From Draconibacterium aestuarii (GTDB taxonomy: Bacteria; Bacteroidota; Bacteroidia; Bacteroidales; Prolixibacteraceae): 64,000 bases of DNA. The DNA lies in contig JAPOHD010000020.1 of assembly GCA_026671195.1 (NCBI GenBank), positions 62,001 to 126,000 on the forward strand. Direction: 5' to 3'. The position numbers and the translations under genes were made by a program. The notes beneath the pieces are model-generated. The model was not told where the DNA came from, ran no database searches, and was given only the letters and a program-made list of their open reading frames with translations. Below, piece after piece: positions 8,889-16,889 of the stretch; position 1 is the stretch's first letter; each line of letters opens with the position of its first letter.

Positions 8889-9989
8889 CTACAAATTTCT
8901 TTTGAATTGTGTTGGTGTAAGCCCCGTTTCTTCTTTAAAAATACGATTGAATGAGGTTTTTGAATTAAAGCCACATTCCAGTGCAATTCCCAAAATTGTA
9001 TAGTGACTGTATGCCGGATCATTCAAAAGCGTCTTCACTTCCTCCAACCTGAATCCATTTATTAGTTGATAGAAATTTTTCTGTTGTCCGGCGTTAATCA
9101 CCTGCGATAAATTTTGGCGAGAAATACCCAGATCATCCACCATCATTTGTAAACTAAATTCAGGATTCAGGTACGGTTTTTTATCTTTCAGATAAGCATA
9201 GACCTGTTTATTTATCTCGTTTATTTGCTGTTCACTTAAAGCAGATCGTTTGTATTTCTCGTCCACATTTTCATTGGGAGCGCCTGGATTGAAAGTTTTA
9301 AACTTGTAAATAACCGATTGATTTATACCAAAAAAGATAATAATAAAACTAAAAACAGTAAGGCTGGTTGGCAACGAAAAAAAAGGAATCAAATTAAAAT
9401 TTAAAATCCGTCCGAGTGAAGAAAAAAAGAATTCGAGGACAAAAAACAGAAGAAAGATCAGTACTACAAATATTAACCAGGTGAGCGTATTCTTTTGCGA
9501 ATAATTTGAAAAATAGAATGGAATATTTTTCCGGTGCGACAGTATTAATTTCACGCTAAAAACCCAGTAAACAAACATGGAAATTATTAATAGTACAAAA
9601 TAGATCTTGTTGTAAGTAAAAGCCGGTGTTTCATTATCAAAGGTTGAACTGGTTACCGAAACAGGATCGGAGATTAGTCGATGAGCAGATACCAAAAACA
9701 AAGGAATAAGATGAACACTAAATTTTGCTTTGAATTTAAATCTTTCGAGAGTAAGGGAACTGACATAAAAATAAAGCAACGGACCAAAAAGAAACAGCAC
9801 AGGAAAGATACCCGGTTTAAAATAATCGACTACTTGAAATGGCAATAACATTGCTCCCAGAAAAATAACATTAACACACAACCAGATGGTTAGAATAGAA
9901 AAGCTTAAATGTTTTGGCCGTTTGGCAAGAAAGAGTAGAATTCCAAACAGCGATTGTACAAAACCAATAATCAGTATCGTTTTAGTCAT
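8889..9989 (-). CDS. Membrane-bound AraC-family transcriptional regulator
   Basis: The protein has 366 aa. The N-terminal roughly 230 residues form about seven hydrophobic helices with short loops, and the C-terminal roughly 100 residues are an AraC-type double helix-turn-helix (from SLQMMVDDLGISRQNLSQVIN to GFNSKTSFNRIFKEETGLTP). The first ATG is at 9989; a TTG lies one codon earlier. Such regulators in Bacteroidota are thought to sense a signal in the membrane and bind DNA with the cytoplasmic tail. The target is unknown; the divergently spaced GH2-GH3 unit directly downstream is the obvious candidate, by position only. The sugar dehydrogenase gene lies 62 bp upstream on the same strand. 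Confidence 0.88.
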   Translation of the reverse strand: MTKTILIIGFVQSLFGILLFLAKRPKHLSFSILTIWLCVNVIFLGAMLLPFQVVDYFKPGIFPVLFLFGPLLYFYVSSLTLERFKFKAKFSVHLIPLFLVSAHRLISDPVSVTSSTFDNETPAFTYNKIYFVLLIISMFVYWVFSVKLILSHRKNIPFYFSNYSQKNTLTWLIFVVLIFLLFFVLEFFFSSLGRILNFNLIPFFSLPTSLTVFSFIIIFFGINQSVIYKFKTFNPGAPNENVDEKYKRSALSEQQINEINKQVYAYLKDKKPYLNPEFSLQMMVDDLGISRQNLSQVINAGQQKNFYQLINGFRLEEVKTLLNDPAYSHYTILGIALECGFNSKTSFNRIFKEETGLTPTQFKRNL

Positions 9990-10051
9990 CAAAAATCAAA
10001 ATTAAGATTTTGACTCAAAAGTAAAATACTGGTTTAATACTTTCTATTTAA

Positions 10052-11470
10052 TTATTTGTTTTTTGGAGTTAAACGAATAACTGTTCCCGGCTTGTTTAAA
10101 ACAACATAAATGGCACCATCAGGTCCAGTAGAAACATCGCGAACACGTCCCTGTCCTTTTACAATTACTTCCTGGTGCATGACACGGTCTTTTTCTAGGC
10201 TAAGCAAACGAACTTCCTCATATTTTAAAGCCCCAACCAGAAGCTTGTTTTTCCATTTTTTAAACAAGTCGCCACGGTAAAAATCCAGTCCACACACTGC
10301 AATCGATGGTTTCCAGTAAAGAGCAGGTTGCTCCATCCCTGGTTTATGTGTTTCATCAGTAATGATCGATCCATTATAATTTTTCCCGTACGTAATGGTT
10401 TCCCAGCCGTAATTTTTCCCCGCCAAAATCAGGTTTAGCTCATCTCCTCCCATTGGGCCGTGTTCCGTAGCCCACAGTTGTCCGGTTTCCGGATGAATGG
10501 CCATACCCTGGATATTTCTGTTACCTAAGGAATACAATGATTTCATGGCATTTTCTTCGGCCATAAACGGATTGTTTTCAGGAATGCTTCCATCTTTATG
10601 AATACGATGAACTTTCCCGTTTGGCAAAGTAACATCCTGTGCCTGGTAGCCTGCACCGCGGTCGCCAATGGTAAAATACAAATACCCCCAGGGATCGAAA
10701 ACAATGCGGCAACCGTAATGATGTCGAGTAGTTCGATACATTTCATGCGGAGCTTCAAACAGAACTTCCTGATTGGTCCATGTATTATTTTGTATTTTTC
10801 CACGTACAATGCGTGTCATTGCCGGAGGACGACTTTCGCCTCCCGAACCTTCAATTTCGTGACTATAAGCCAAATAAATCCAATCATTATTTTCATAATC
10901 CGGATCGATGGCAACATCTAGCAATCCACCCTGGCCTTCGTTTAAAACTTTTGGGGTATTATTTACCGGTTCGGCTTGTAGCTTTCCATTTTTTACGACC
11001 CGTAAACGTCCCGGACGCTCAGTGATTAAAGCCGTATTCTCATCAATAAAATCAATGGCCCACGGAACTTCCAAACCTTCGGCAAAAATCTCAACATTAA
11101 TATCGTAATCCAACGTTTCCAACTCTTTGGCTAGTGGGGGTTTTTCGGCACCCACTTTATTTGCCTGGTCTTTCATATATTGCATGATTGCCCGAATTTC
11201 ATCATCTATTAAAGTTGATTCGTACGAAGGCATCCCCAGGTGGGCAATTCCAAACTTGATATTGCGGAACTGATAACCATCCTCGGCTCCAAACTGCCAG
11301 ATTCCATCGACCAAACTTGCAGCATTTCCACCATTTAAATTCGCTCCATGACACTGCGCACAGTTTTTCCCGTAGAGTAATGCTCCATCCTGCGCTAAAG
11401 CACCAATGTAACTAATTAAAAAAACGGAAGCCAAAACAAACGATTTGGAAATGGATAGTGAATATTTCAT
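10052..11470 (-). CDS. Cytochrome c / PQQ-type soluble sugar dehydrogenase fusion
   Basis: This is an exported protein of 472 aa with a Sec signal ending GALAQ. The first domain is a small c-type cytochrome with one heme site, CAQCH (Cys37, Cys40, His41), and a likely axial Met in HLGMPSYES. The second, from about residue 125, is a six-bladed propeller of the glucose/sorbosone dehydrogenase (sGDH) family, with VPWAIDF near its start, then GDRGAGYQAQD and ATEHGPMGGDELN. Known members oxidise aldoses using PQQ and calcium; the fused cytochrome offers a direct electron route to the respiratory chain. No PQQ-synthesis gene is in the window. The exact substrate cannot be told. Confidence 0.87.
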   Translation of the reverse strand: MKYSLSISKSFVLASVFLISYIGALAQDGALLYGKNCAQCHGANLNGGNAASLVDGIWQFGAEDGYQFRNIKFGIAHLGMPSYESTLIDDEIRAIMQYMKDQANKVGAEKPPLAKELETLDYDINVEIFAEGLEVPWAIDFIDENTALITERPGRLRVVKNGKLQAEPVNNTPKVLNEGQGGLLDVAIDPDYENNDWIYLAYSHEIEGSGGESRPPAMTRIVRGKIQNNTWTNQEVLFEAPHEMYRTTRHHYGCRIVFDPWGYLYFTIGDRGAGYQAQDVTLPNGKVHRIHKDGSIPENNPFMAEENAMKSLYSLGNRNIQGMAIHPETGQLWATEHGPMGGDELNLILAGKNYGWETITYGKNYNGSIITDETHKPGMEQPALYWKPSIAVCGLDFYRGDLFKKWKNKLLVGALKYEEVRLLSLEKDRVMHQEVIVKGQGRVRDVSTGPDGAIYVVLNKPGTVIRLTPKNK

Positions 11471-11655
11471 AATTGTCGATTTAGATTGAGCACATTAAGA
11501 TAAGAAATTTACAGCAAAAATGTTCAAACTGAGAGGCCATAAAAAGGAAGCGATTTATGCAAAAAGATTTGGGTGTTTAAAATACCTCAGTAATTTTAAA
11601 GGCGTTTTATACGATAATAAAACCCGAAAAAGAAAAACATACAGAACGATTAACC
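11471..11655. other. Divergent intergenic region
   Basis: These 185 bp separate the minus-strand sugar dehydrogenase from the plus-strand metallophosphoesterase and must hold both promoters. No box good enough to name was found. Confidence 0.5.
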
Positions 11656-12762
11656 ATGAGACAATTCATTCCCATATTTATTCTGATACTATTTTTAGGA
11701 ATTCTGGCAAGCGCAAATATTTATCTCACCAAACGATTTTCATGGTACTTCGAGATTCGGAATTCCAGATATATCTACATCACCTTTGGTTTTCTGACCG
11801 TTTTTATGCTTGCAGGAATAATCGTTTTTACAAATGCTCAGAGTCAATTTGCGAATCTGGTATACAGTGCAGCAGCAATTACAATGGGATTTCTACTTTA
11901 TCTTGTTCTTTCGGTGGCTTGTGTAGATTTGATTCGTTTGACCGTTAAACTAAAACCGTTCACCTTTGGAATACTTGCTCTTTCGCTTGCAGTTCTTGTT
12001 TCAGGTTATGGAGTTTGGAATGCAATTTATAAACGAGTGCGTGAAGTGGATATCACACTTACAGGTTTAAAACACGAAATAAGAGCTGTTCAACTTTCGG
12101 ATATTCACATTGGGCATTTTTGGGGACCTAAAACCCTGCAGAATATTGTTGAAAAAACCAATGCGCTTCATCCGGATGTGGTATTTATTACAGGAGACTT
12201 ATTTGACGGAAAGATTCGTTTAAACAGTGCGAGTCTTACACCATTGCAACAAATCAATGCTCCTGTTTATTTTGTGGAAGGAAATCACGATGGATATTCC
12301 GGAGCAAAAGAAATAAAAAAAATGTTACGCGAAATCGGGATCAACGTTTTGGAGAATGAGGTGACACATTTTAGCGAAATTCAGATTATTGGCCTCAACC
12401 ACATGCGAGCCGGCAACAGCCCAAGAGGAACGCATAGAACCTCAACAAAGCCAACTATTCAAAACACGCTCGAAGATTTGAACATTTTTAGCGGGCAGCC
12501 AACGGTTTTGCTCCATCACAGCCCCGATGGAATTGAGCATGCCAATAAACACAGGGTAGATCTGTATCTGGCCGGACACACGCACAGCGGACAAATTTTC
12601 CCTTTTAATTTTATTGTCCCGCTGTTTTACAAATACAACAAAGGTTTATACACTTGGAAAGGAACTCAAATATATGTTTCGCAGGGTACCGGAGCTTTTG
12701 GCCCCCCTATGCGTGTTGGAACAATTAGCGAGATAACACTATTAAATCTTAAACCGGAATAA
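11656..12762 (+). CDS. Membrane metallophosphoesterase (YkuE/YaeI-like)
   Basis: The protein has 368 aa. The first 130 or so residues contain about four membrane helices. The remainder is a calcineurin-like metallophosphoesterase with the complete set of metal-binding motifs in order: LSDIHIGHFWG, TGDLFDG, EGNHDGY, LLHHSPDG and GHTHSGQ. Related enzymes (YaeI/YkuE) hydrolyse lipid phosphates or phosphodiesters at the membrane. The stop codon is one base before the ATG of the next gene, so the two form an operon. The substrate is unknown. Confidence 0.9.
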   Translation: MRQFIPIFILILFLGILASANIYLTKRFSWYFEIRNSRYIYITFGFLTVFMLAGIIVFTNAQSQFANLVYSAAAITMGFLLYLVLSVACVDLIRLTVKLKPFTFGILALSLAVLVSGYGVWNAIYKRVREVDITLTGLKHEIRAVQLSDIHIGHFWGPKTLQNIVEKTNALHPDVVFITGDLFDGKIRLNSASLTPLQQINAPVYFVEGNHDGYSGAKEIKKMLREIGINVLENEVTHFSEIQIIGLNHMRAGNSPRGTHRTSTKPTIQNTLEDLNIFSGQPTVLLHHSPDGIEHANKHRVDLYLAGHTHSGQIFPFNFIVPLFYKYNKGLYTWKGTQIYVSQGTGAFGPPMRVGTISEITLLNLKPE

Positions 12763-12763
12763 A

Positions 12764-13429
12764 ATGAAGGTAATTATTACAGGAGCAACCGGAATGGTTG
12801 GCAAAGGAGTTTTATTGGAATCCCTCGATCATCAGTCTGTAACTGAAGTTTTGGTGATCGGACGCAACTCTGTTGAATTGAAACATCCCAAACTAAAGGA
12901 AATAATCCACAGCGATTTTTCAAGCTTTTCAACTGTAAAAGACCGACTGACAGGTTACGATGCCTGTTTTTACTGCATGGGAATAAGTTCAGCGGGAGTG
13001 AAAGAAGAGGAGTTCAAACACGTTACCTACGATTTTACACTTGCACTGGCCAAACTACTGGTTAAAATAAATCCGCAAATGACATTTAACTATGTTTTGG
13101 GAGAAGGGACCGATTCTACTGAAAAAGGAAGAGTAATATGGGCCCGCGTAAAAGGCAAAACAGAAAATGACATTTTGAAACTGGGATTTAAGCAGGCGTT
13201 TATGTTCAGGCCCGGTGCCATTATTCCTTTGCGCGATATTAAATCACGCACCAAACTCTACCAGTTTATTTACGATTATTTTATGTGGCTCATTAAGTTT
13301 TTCAAATTTATTTCGCCCAATTCTGTCGTAAACACAACCCAGTTGGGACTAGCAATGATCAATACCGTTTTAAGAGGATATTCAGATAAAATTGTAAAAC
13401 CCAAAGACATTATAGCGTTGTCTCAATAA
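12764..13429 (+). CDS. NAD(P)-binding Rossmann protein, atypical SDR/NmrA type
   Basis: This is a cytoplasmic protein of 221 aa. It begins with the nucleotide-binding motif GATGMVGKG and resembles the small atypical short-chain dehydrogenases (YbjT/NmrA/HTATIP2-like) often annotated as epimerases. The classical YxxxK catalytic pair is not obvious, so it may bind NAD(P) without being a dehydrogenase. It starts one base after the stop of the metallophosphoesterase gene and is clearly cotranscribed with it, but the pairing does not reveal a pathway. Confidence 0.8.
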   Translation: MKVIITGATGMVGKGVLLESLDHQSVTEVLVIGRNSVELKHPKLKEIIHSDFSSFSTVKDRLTGYDACFYCMGISSAGVKEEEFKHVTYDFTLALAKLLVKINPQMTFNYVLGEGTDSTEKGRVIWARVKGKTENDILKLGFKQAFMFRPGAIIPLRDIKSRTKLYQFIYDYFMWLIKFFKFISPNSVVNTTQLGLAMINTVLRGYSDKIVKPKDIIALSQ

Positions 13430-13565
13430 CCCCACCGATGTTTCACATTTGAAGTGATTTTTGGTATTTGTTACTGATGGATACGAATGTATACGGTCAA
13501 TTTCTATTCCAAATCTCTAAATTCCTGCTACAAGACAGTCTATTATAAATTATTTCACTAGTTTT

Positions 13566-13598
13566 GTTCTATTATTAAATTTTTTTAATAACTAGAAC
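13566..13598 (+). promoter_or_regulatory. Long 5' leader hairpin ending at the start codon
   Basis: Two nested inverted repeats (outer GTTCT at 13566-13570 with AGAAC at 13594-13598; inner TTATTAAA at 13572-13579 with its complement at 13584-13591) fold around a TTTT loop. The stem ends on the base before the ATG at 13599. It would cover the region where a ribosome must bind, so it may control translation of the transglutaminase-like gene. Confidence 0.6.
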
Positions 13599-14882
13599 AT
13601 GAGAAAAATTGCTTCATTATTTATCCTGATTGTGATCGCCTGGGGTTGCCAAACAAAATATCCCGGAGTACCAAAAACCTACCATGCCCTTTTAGATACT
13701 GCTTTTATCAAAGCTGGTGACAATGCGCCCGAACTTCAAAAAGCACTGGCAGAAACACCCGAAGCCCAAAAAGAAGGAATGGCATTTATTATTAGTTATA
13801 TGCCTGAGCGCGACCTGACAACCTTAAAAGCCGGTTTTCTGCTCGAGAACTCAGAATACGCATACAAGGCGCGTGAAAAGTATGCCTGGTGTGCCGCCTT
13901 GCCTGATTCCATTTTCTTTAACGAAGTATTGCCGTACGCAAATATTTCGGAAGACCGCGACAACTGGCGTAAAGATTTTTATGAGCGCTTTGCCAAATAC
14001 GCCGAAAACAAAGAAAATATGGTTGATGCGTTGATGGCAATTGCACGCAACATAAAAGATGAGGTGAATGTGGAATATAACACAAAACGTTCGCGGGTTG
14101 ACATTAGCCCACTGCAGGCGATGAAAGAAAATATGGCTACCTGTTCGGGCTTATCTATTTTGCTTACCGATGCTTACCGTGCAGTAGGAATTCCATCGCG
14201 TTTAGCCGGAACCGCCATGTGGACCAACTTTAAAGGCAACCATACCTGGAGCGAGGTACTGGTTGATAACGAATGGCAGTTTATTGAATATTATCCCGAT
14301 ACATTAAATCAGTCGTGGTTTGTAGCCGATGCCGGAAAAGCAGACCCAGAAAATCTGTTACACTGGATTTATGCTGTATCGTACAAACCAACCGGAATGC
14401 CATATTACGCAGCTGTTGACGCGCCCTATGTTATGAATGTGATTGATTTAAATACTTTGCCCGAAAATGTGCGCGAAAGGTATAAAAGAAGAAAAGAACG
14501 GGCAGAAAAAAAAGAGCCCTACATTTGGGGACACAACGTAACACAGCGTTATATCGATCTGTACCAGGAATCGATTAAAAACAGCAAACTTGCTGACGAC
14601 GAGTTAATGGCCAATGTGGTGGTTTTTGCCGATGCCAACACCACAAAAAGTGAATCGCGCAAGAGTTGCCGTGTTGATGTGTATGAAGGCGACAAAAGTT
14701 TAAACTTTGGCTATTCACCACGTAAAACCGATGATATGAACCAGTTTCTTAAATTCAAACTAAAAAAAGGAACTTCCTATAGGTTCGTGGTGAGCAGCCC
14801 TGAGGACAACATCCAAAAAGAATTTACGGTTACTATGGGAACTGATGATACACAAGATATTCAACTGGTACTACATACTTAA
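13599..14882 (+). CDS. Transglutaminase-like lipoprotein
   Basis: This is an exported protein of 427 aa with a lipoprotein signal (VIAWGC, Cys17). The middle holds a transglutaminase-like core with the expected triad in order: Cys182 (ATCSGLS), His215 (GNHTWSEV) and Asp234 (YYPDTL). Such domains act as cysteine peptidases, amidases or crosslinking enzymes. The C-terminal 100 residues look like a beta-sandwich (carboxypeptidase-regulatory-like). It lies 15 bp before the PNGase F-like gene on the same strand, so the two gene products probably act together at the cell surface or in the periplasm on protein or glycoprotein substrates. A hairpin abuts its start codon. Confidence 0.87.
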   Translation: MRKIASLFILIVIAWGCQTKYPGVPKTYHALLDTAFIKAGDNAPELQKALAETPEAQKEGMAFIISYMPERDLTTLKAGFLLENSEYAYKAREKYAWCAALPDSIFFNEVLPYANISEDRDNWRKDFYERFAKYAENKENMVDALMAIARNIKDEVNVEYNTKRSRVDISPLQAMKENMATCSGLSILLTDAYRAVGIPSRLAGTAMWTNFKGNHTWSEVLVDNEWQFIEYYPDTLNQSWFVADAGKADPENLLHWIYAVSYKPTGMPYYAAVDAPYVMNVIDLNTLPENVRERYKRRKERAEKKEPYIWGHNVTQRYIDLYQESIKNSKLADDELMANVVVFADANTTKSESRKSCRVDVYEGDKSLNFGYSPRKTDDMNQFLKFKLKKGTSYRFVVSSPEDNIQKEFTVTMGTDDTQDIQLVLHT

Positions 14883-14897
14883 TTCATTTTAGTTAGA

Positions 14898-16823
14898 ATG
14901 AGAACACTAATTCTATTTTTGGCATTATTTATTGCAGTAAATGCAACAGTGGCACAAACCACAAAAGTTACAACCCATAACAAAGATTTGATCAATACCG
15001 ATCCTTCACAAGGAGTAAAAAGCTTTAAACAGTGGGGTGTATTTCCTTCCGGAAACGATGATGTCCGCCGTATTGTAATGAACCTCACACTGGCTTATCC
15101 CGAAGACCGTGCCATTGCACACTGGGATTACATGGACCGTGTTAAAATTCTTCGCAAAGGTGGTGTTAACGGCGAAAACGTCAATTTCGAAATTGGCCGG
15201 ATGCTTACACCTTACGGAAGTAATTTTAAAGAAGGCTGGAGTTACACCTGGAGCATCGACGTTACCGACTTTCAATCTTTTCTGCGCGACAGTGTTGAAA
15301 TTGAATACATACACTCCGGTTACGAATCGCCTGATTTGGGATGGGATTTGACCCTGGATTTTGACATTCTTTTTGGCCCGCAGGTTGCCAACTTTATTTC
15401 GGTGGAGAAAATGTGGAATGGAAATTATCAATACGGAAACCCGGAAAACGACATCGAGAACCAACTTGCGCCGATTGAAGTAAAACGATCGACCAAGGCT
15501 GCATTTGGACGTTTTCGCATTCAGCACACCGGACATGGTATGGACCGGCAAAGCGGGTGCAGTGAGTTTTGCAGTCGTTGGCGCGAACTGAAATTTGATG
15601 ATGAGGTTGTTGATCACCGCGATATGTGGAAAGACTGTGGCAACAATCCACTTTATCCACAGGGAGGTACCTGGATTTTTGACCGGGGATACTGGTGTCC
15701 GGGCGATTTACAAGAGCCCGATATCATCGACATTCCTTTATCAAAAGCGCAGCACACCCTCGATTTAGATATGGAACCTTTTACGGCTACTGACAAAGAC
15801 CAGCCAAAAGAACAGATCACTTCTTATTTCTTTCAATTTGCTGAGCCCAACAACACCAACGACGTGGCGATTGAAGAAATTATCGCTCCCAATAAAAAAG
15901 ACAATTACAATCGTTTTAACCCAACCGGTTTTAGCCCGATTATTAAAATCAGAAACCTGGGTAAACGCGATCTTAAAAAACTGAATATCGTTTACAAAAC
16001 AGTAGGTTTTGAAGAGAAAACATTTAAGTGGAAAGGCAATCTTGGATTTTACGAAGCAGCATTGATTACCCTGCCCGGTGAAATTTTTGCCAAAGACGGA
16101 ATCAATACTTTTTCAGTAATTCTGGAAGAACCCAATGGTAATGAAGATGAATGGGACGGTGACAATAGTATGACATCTGAATTTTATGATATCCCTACTA
16201 TTCCGTCGAAATTTGTGGTGGAATTTATGACCAACAACAAACCCGAAGACAACTGGATTCATATTGTAAACAGCAACTACGATACCATTTACTCGAAAAC
16301 ACCAGAAATGCTGGACTCGGCAACTACTTATCTGGACACTTTGGAATTGGCCGAAGGAAACTACTTTTTAAACCTTGTGGACACTGCCGGCGAAGGGTTG
16401 GAGTTTTGGTTTTTAGCCAGAGCGGGGTATGGCAGACTCCGCTTAAAAGACCTGGATGGAAACATGATTCACTTGTTTGAAAGCGATTGCGGAAACGGGC
16501 AGTTTTACGGATTCAGGGCAGATAACGAAACCAAGGTAGACACTTCCATTGCTCACCTTTCGGTAAATATTTACCCTAGAATGGTGCGCGACTATGCCAC
16601 TGTTTACACCACTACCAACCAACCATCAACTTTAAAAATACGAATTACAAAAGACGGTGAATACATTGAAACACACGAGTTCACCAATATAAAAGATGCC
16701 CAAACCGGACTGGATTTAAAGCATTTATCGGAAGGGCGGTATGTTATGGAAATTTATGTAAACGGCGAACACAAAATGAACCGCCGGTTTAACAAGGTTC
16801 CCAAAAGAGGATTTCGGAATTAA
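14898..16823 (+). CDS. Peptide-N-glycosidase F-like exported protein
   Basis: The protein has 641 aa with a Sec signal ending TVAQ. Residues about 30-300 match the two jelly-roll domains of PNGase F, which cleaves the amide bond between Asn and the first GlcNAc of N-glycans. The second-domain signature is visible: GHG, then CSEFC (Cys221, Glu223, Cys225), corresponding to Cys204-Glu206-Cys208 of the Elizabethkingia enzyme, then DCGNNPLYPQGGTW and YWCPG for the second disulfide. HWDYMD in the first domain may supply the catalytic Asp. About 300 further residues of beta-rich sequence follow, making it much longer than the 314-residue mature enzyme. It is paired with the transglutaminase-like gene. 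The family fold is clear; amidase activity is inferred. Confidence 0.85.
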   Translation: MRTLILFLALFIAVNATVAQTTKVTTHNKDLINTDPSQGVKSFKQWGVFPSGNDDVRRIVMNLTLAYPEDRAIAHWDYMDRVKILRKGGVNGENVNFEIGRMLTPYGSNFKEGWSYTWSIDVTDFQSFLRDSVEIEYIHSGYESPDLGWDLTLDFDILFGPQVANFISVEKMWNGNYQYGNPENDIENQLAPIEVKRSTKAAFGRFRIQHTGHGMDRQSGCSEFCSRWRELKFDDEVVDHRDMWKDCGNNPLYPQGGTWIFDRGYWCPGDLQEPDIIDIPLSKAQHTLDLDMEPFTATDKDQPKEQITSYFFQFAEPNNTNDVAIEEIIAPNKKDNYNRFNPTGFSPIIKIRNLGKRDLKKLNIVYKTVGFEEKTFKWKGNLGFYEAALITLPGEIFAKDGINTFSVILEEPNGNEDEWDGDNSMTSEFYDIPTIPSKFVVEFMTNNKPEDNWIHIVNSNYDTIYSKTPEMLDSATTYLDTLELAEGNYFLNLVDTAGEGLEFWFLARAGYGRLRLKDLDGNMIHLFESDCGNGQFYGFRADNETKVDTSIAHLSVNIYPRMVRDYATVYTTTNQPSTLKIRITKDGEYIETHEFTNIKDAQTGLDLKHLSEGRYVMEIYVNGEHKMNRRFNKVPKRGFRN

Positions 16824-16856
16824 CTCATAATTCAAAATAAAAGTTAAACTGTTGGA

Positions 16857-16889
16857 AAGCCATCTGTAAATATTCAGGTGGCTTTTTTA
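16857..16889 (+). terminator. Intrinsic terminator after the PNGase F-like gene
   Basis: A 9-bp stem with one G-T wobble (16858-16866 with 16875-16883) and an 8-nt loop is followed by six T on the plus strand. The T-run overlaps the stop codon of the convergent regulator gene. Confidence 0.8.
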
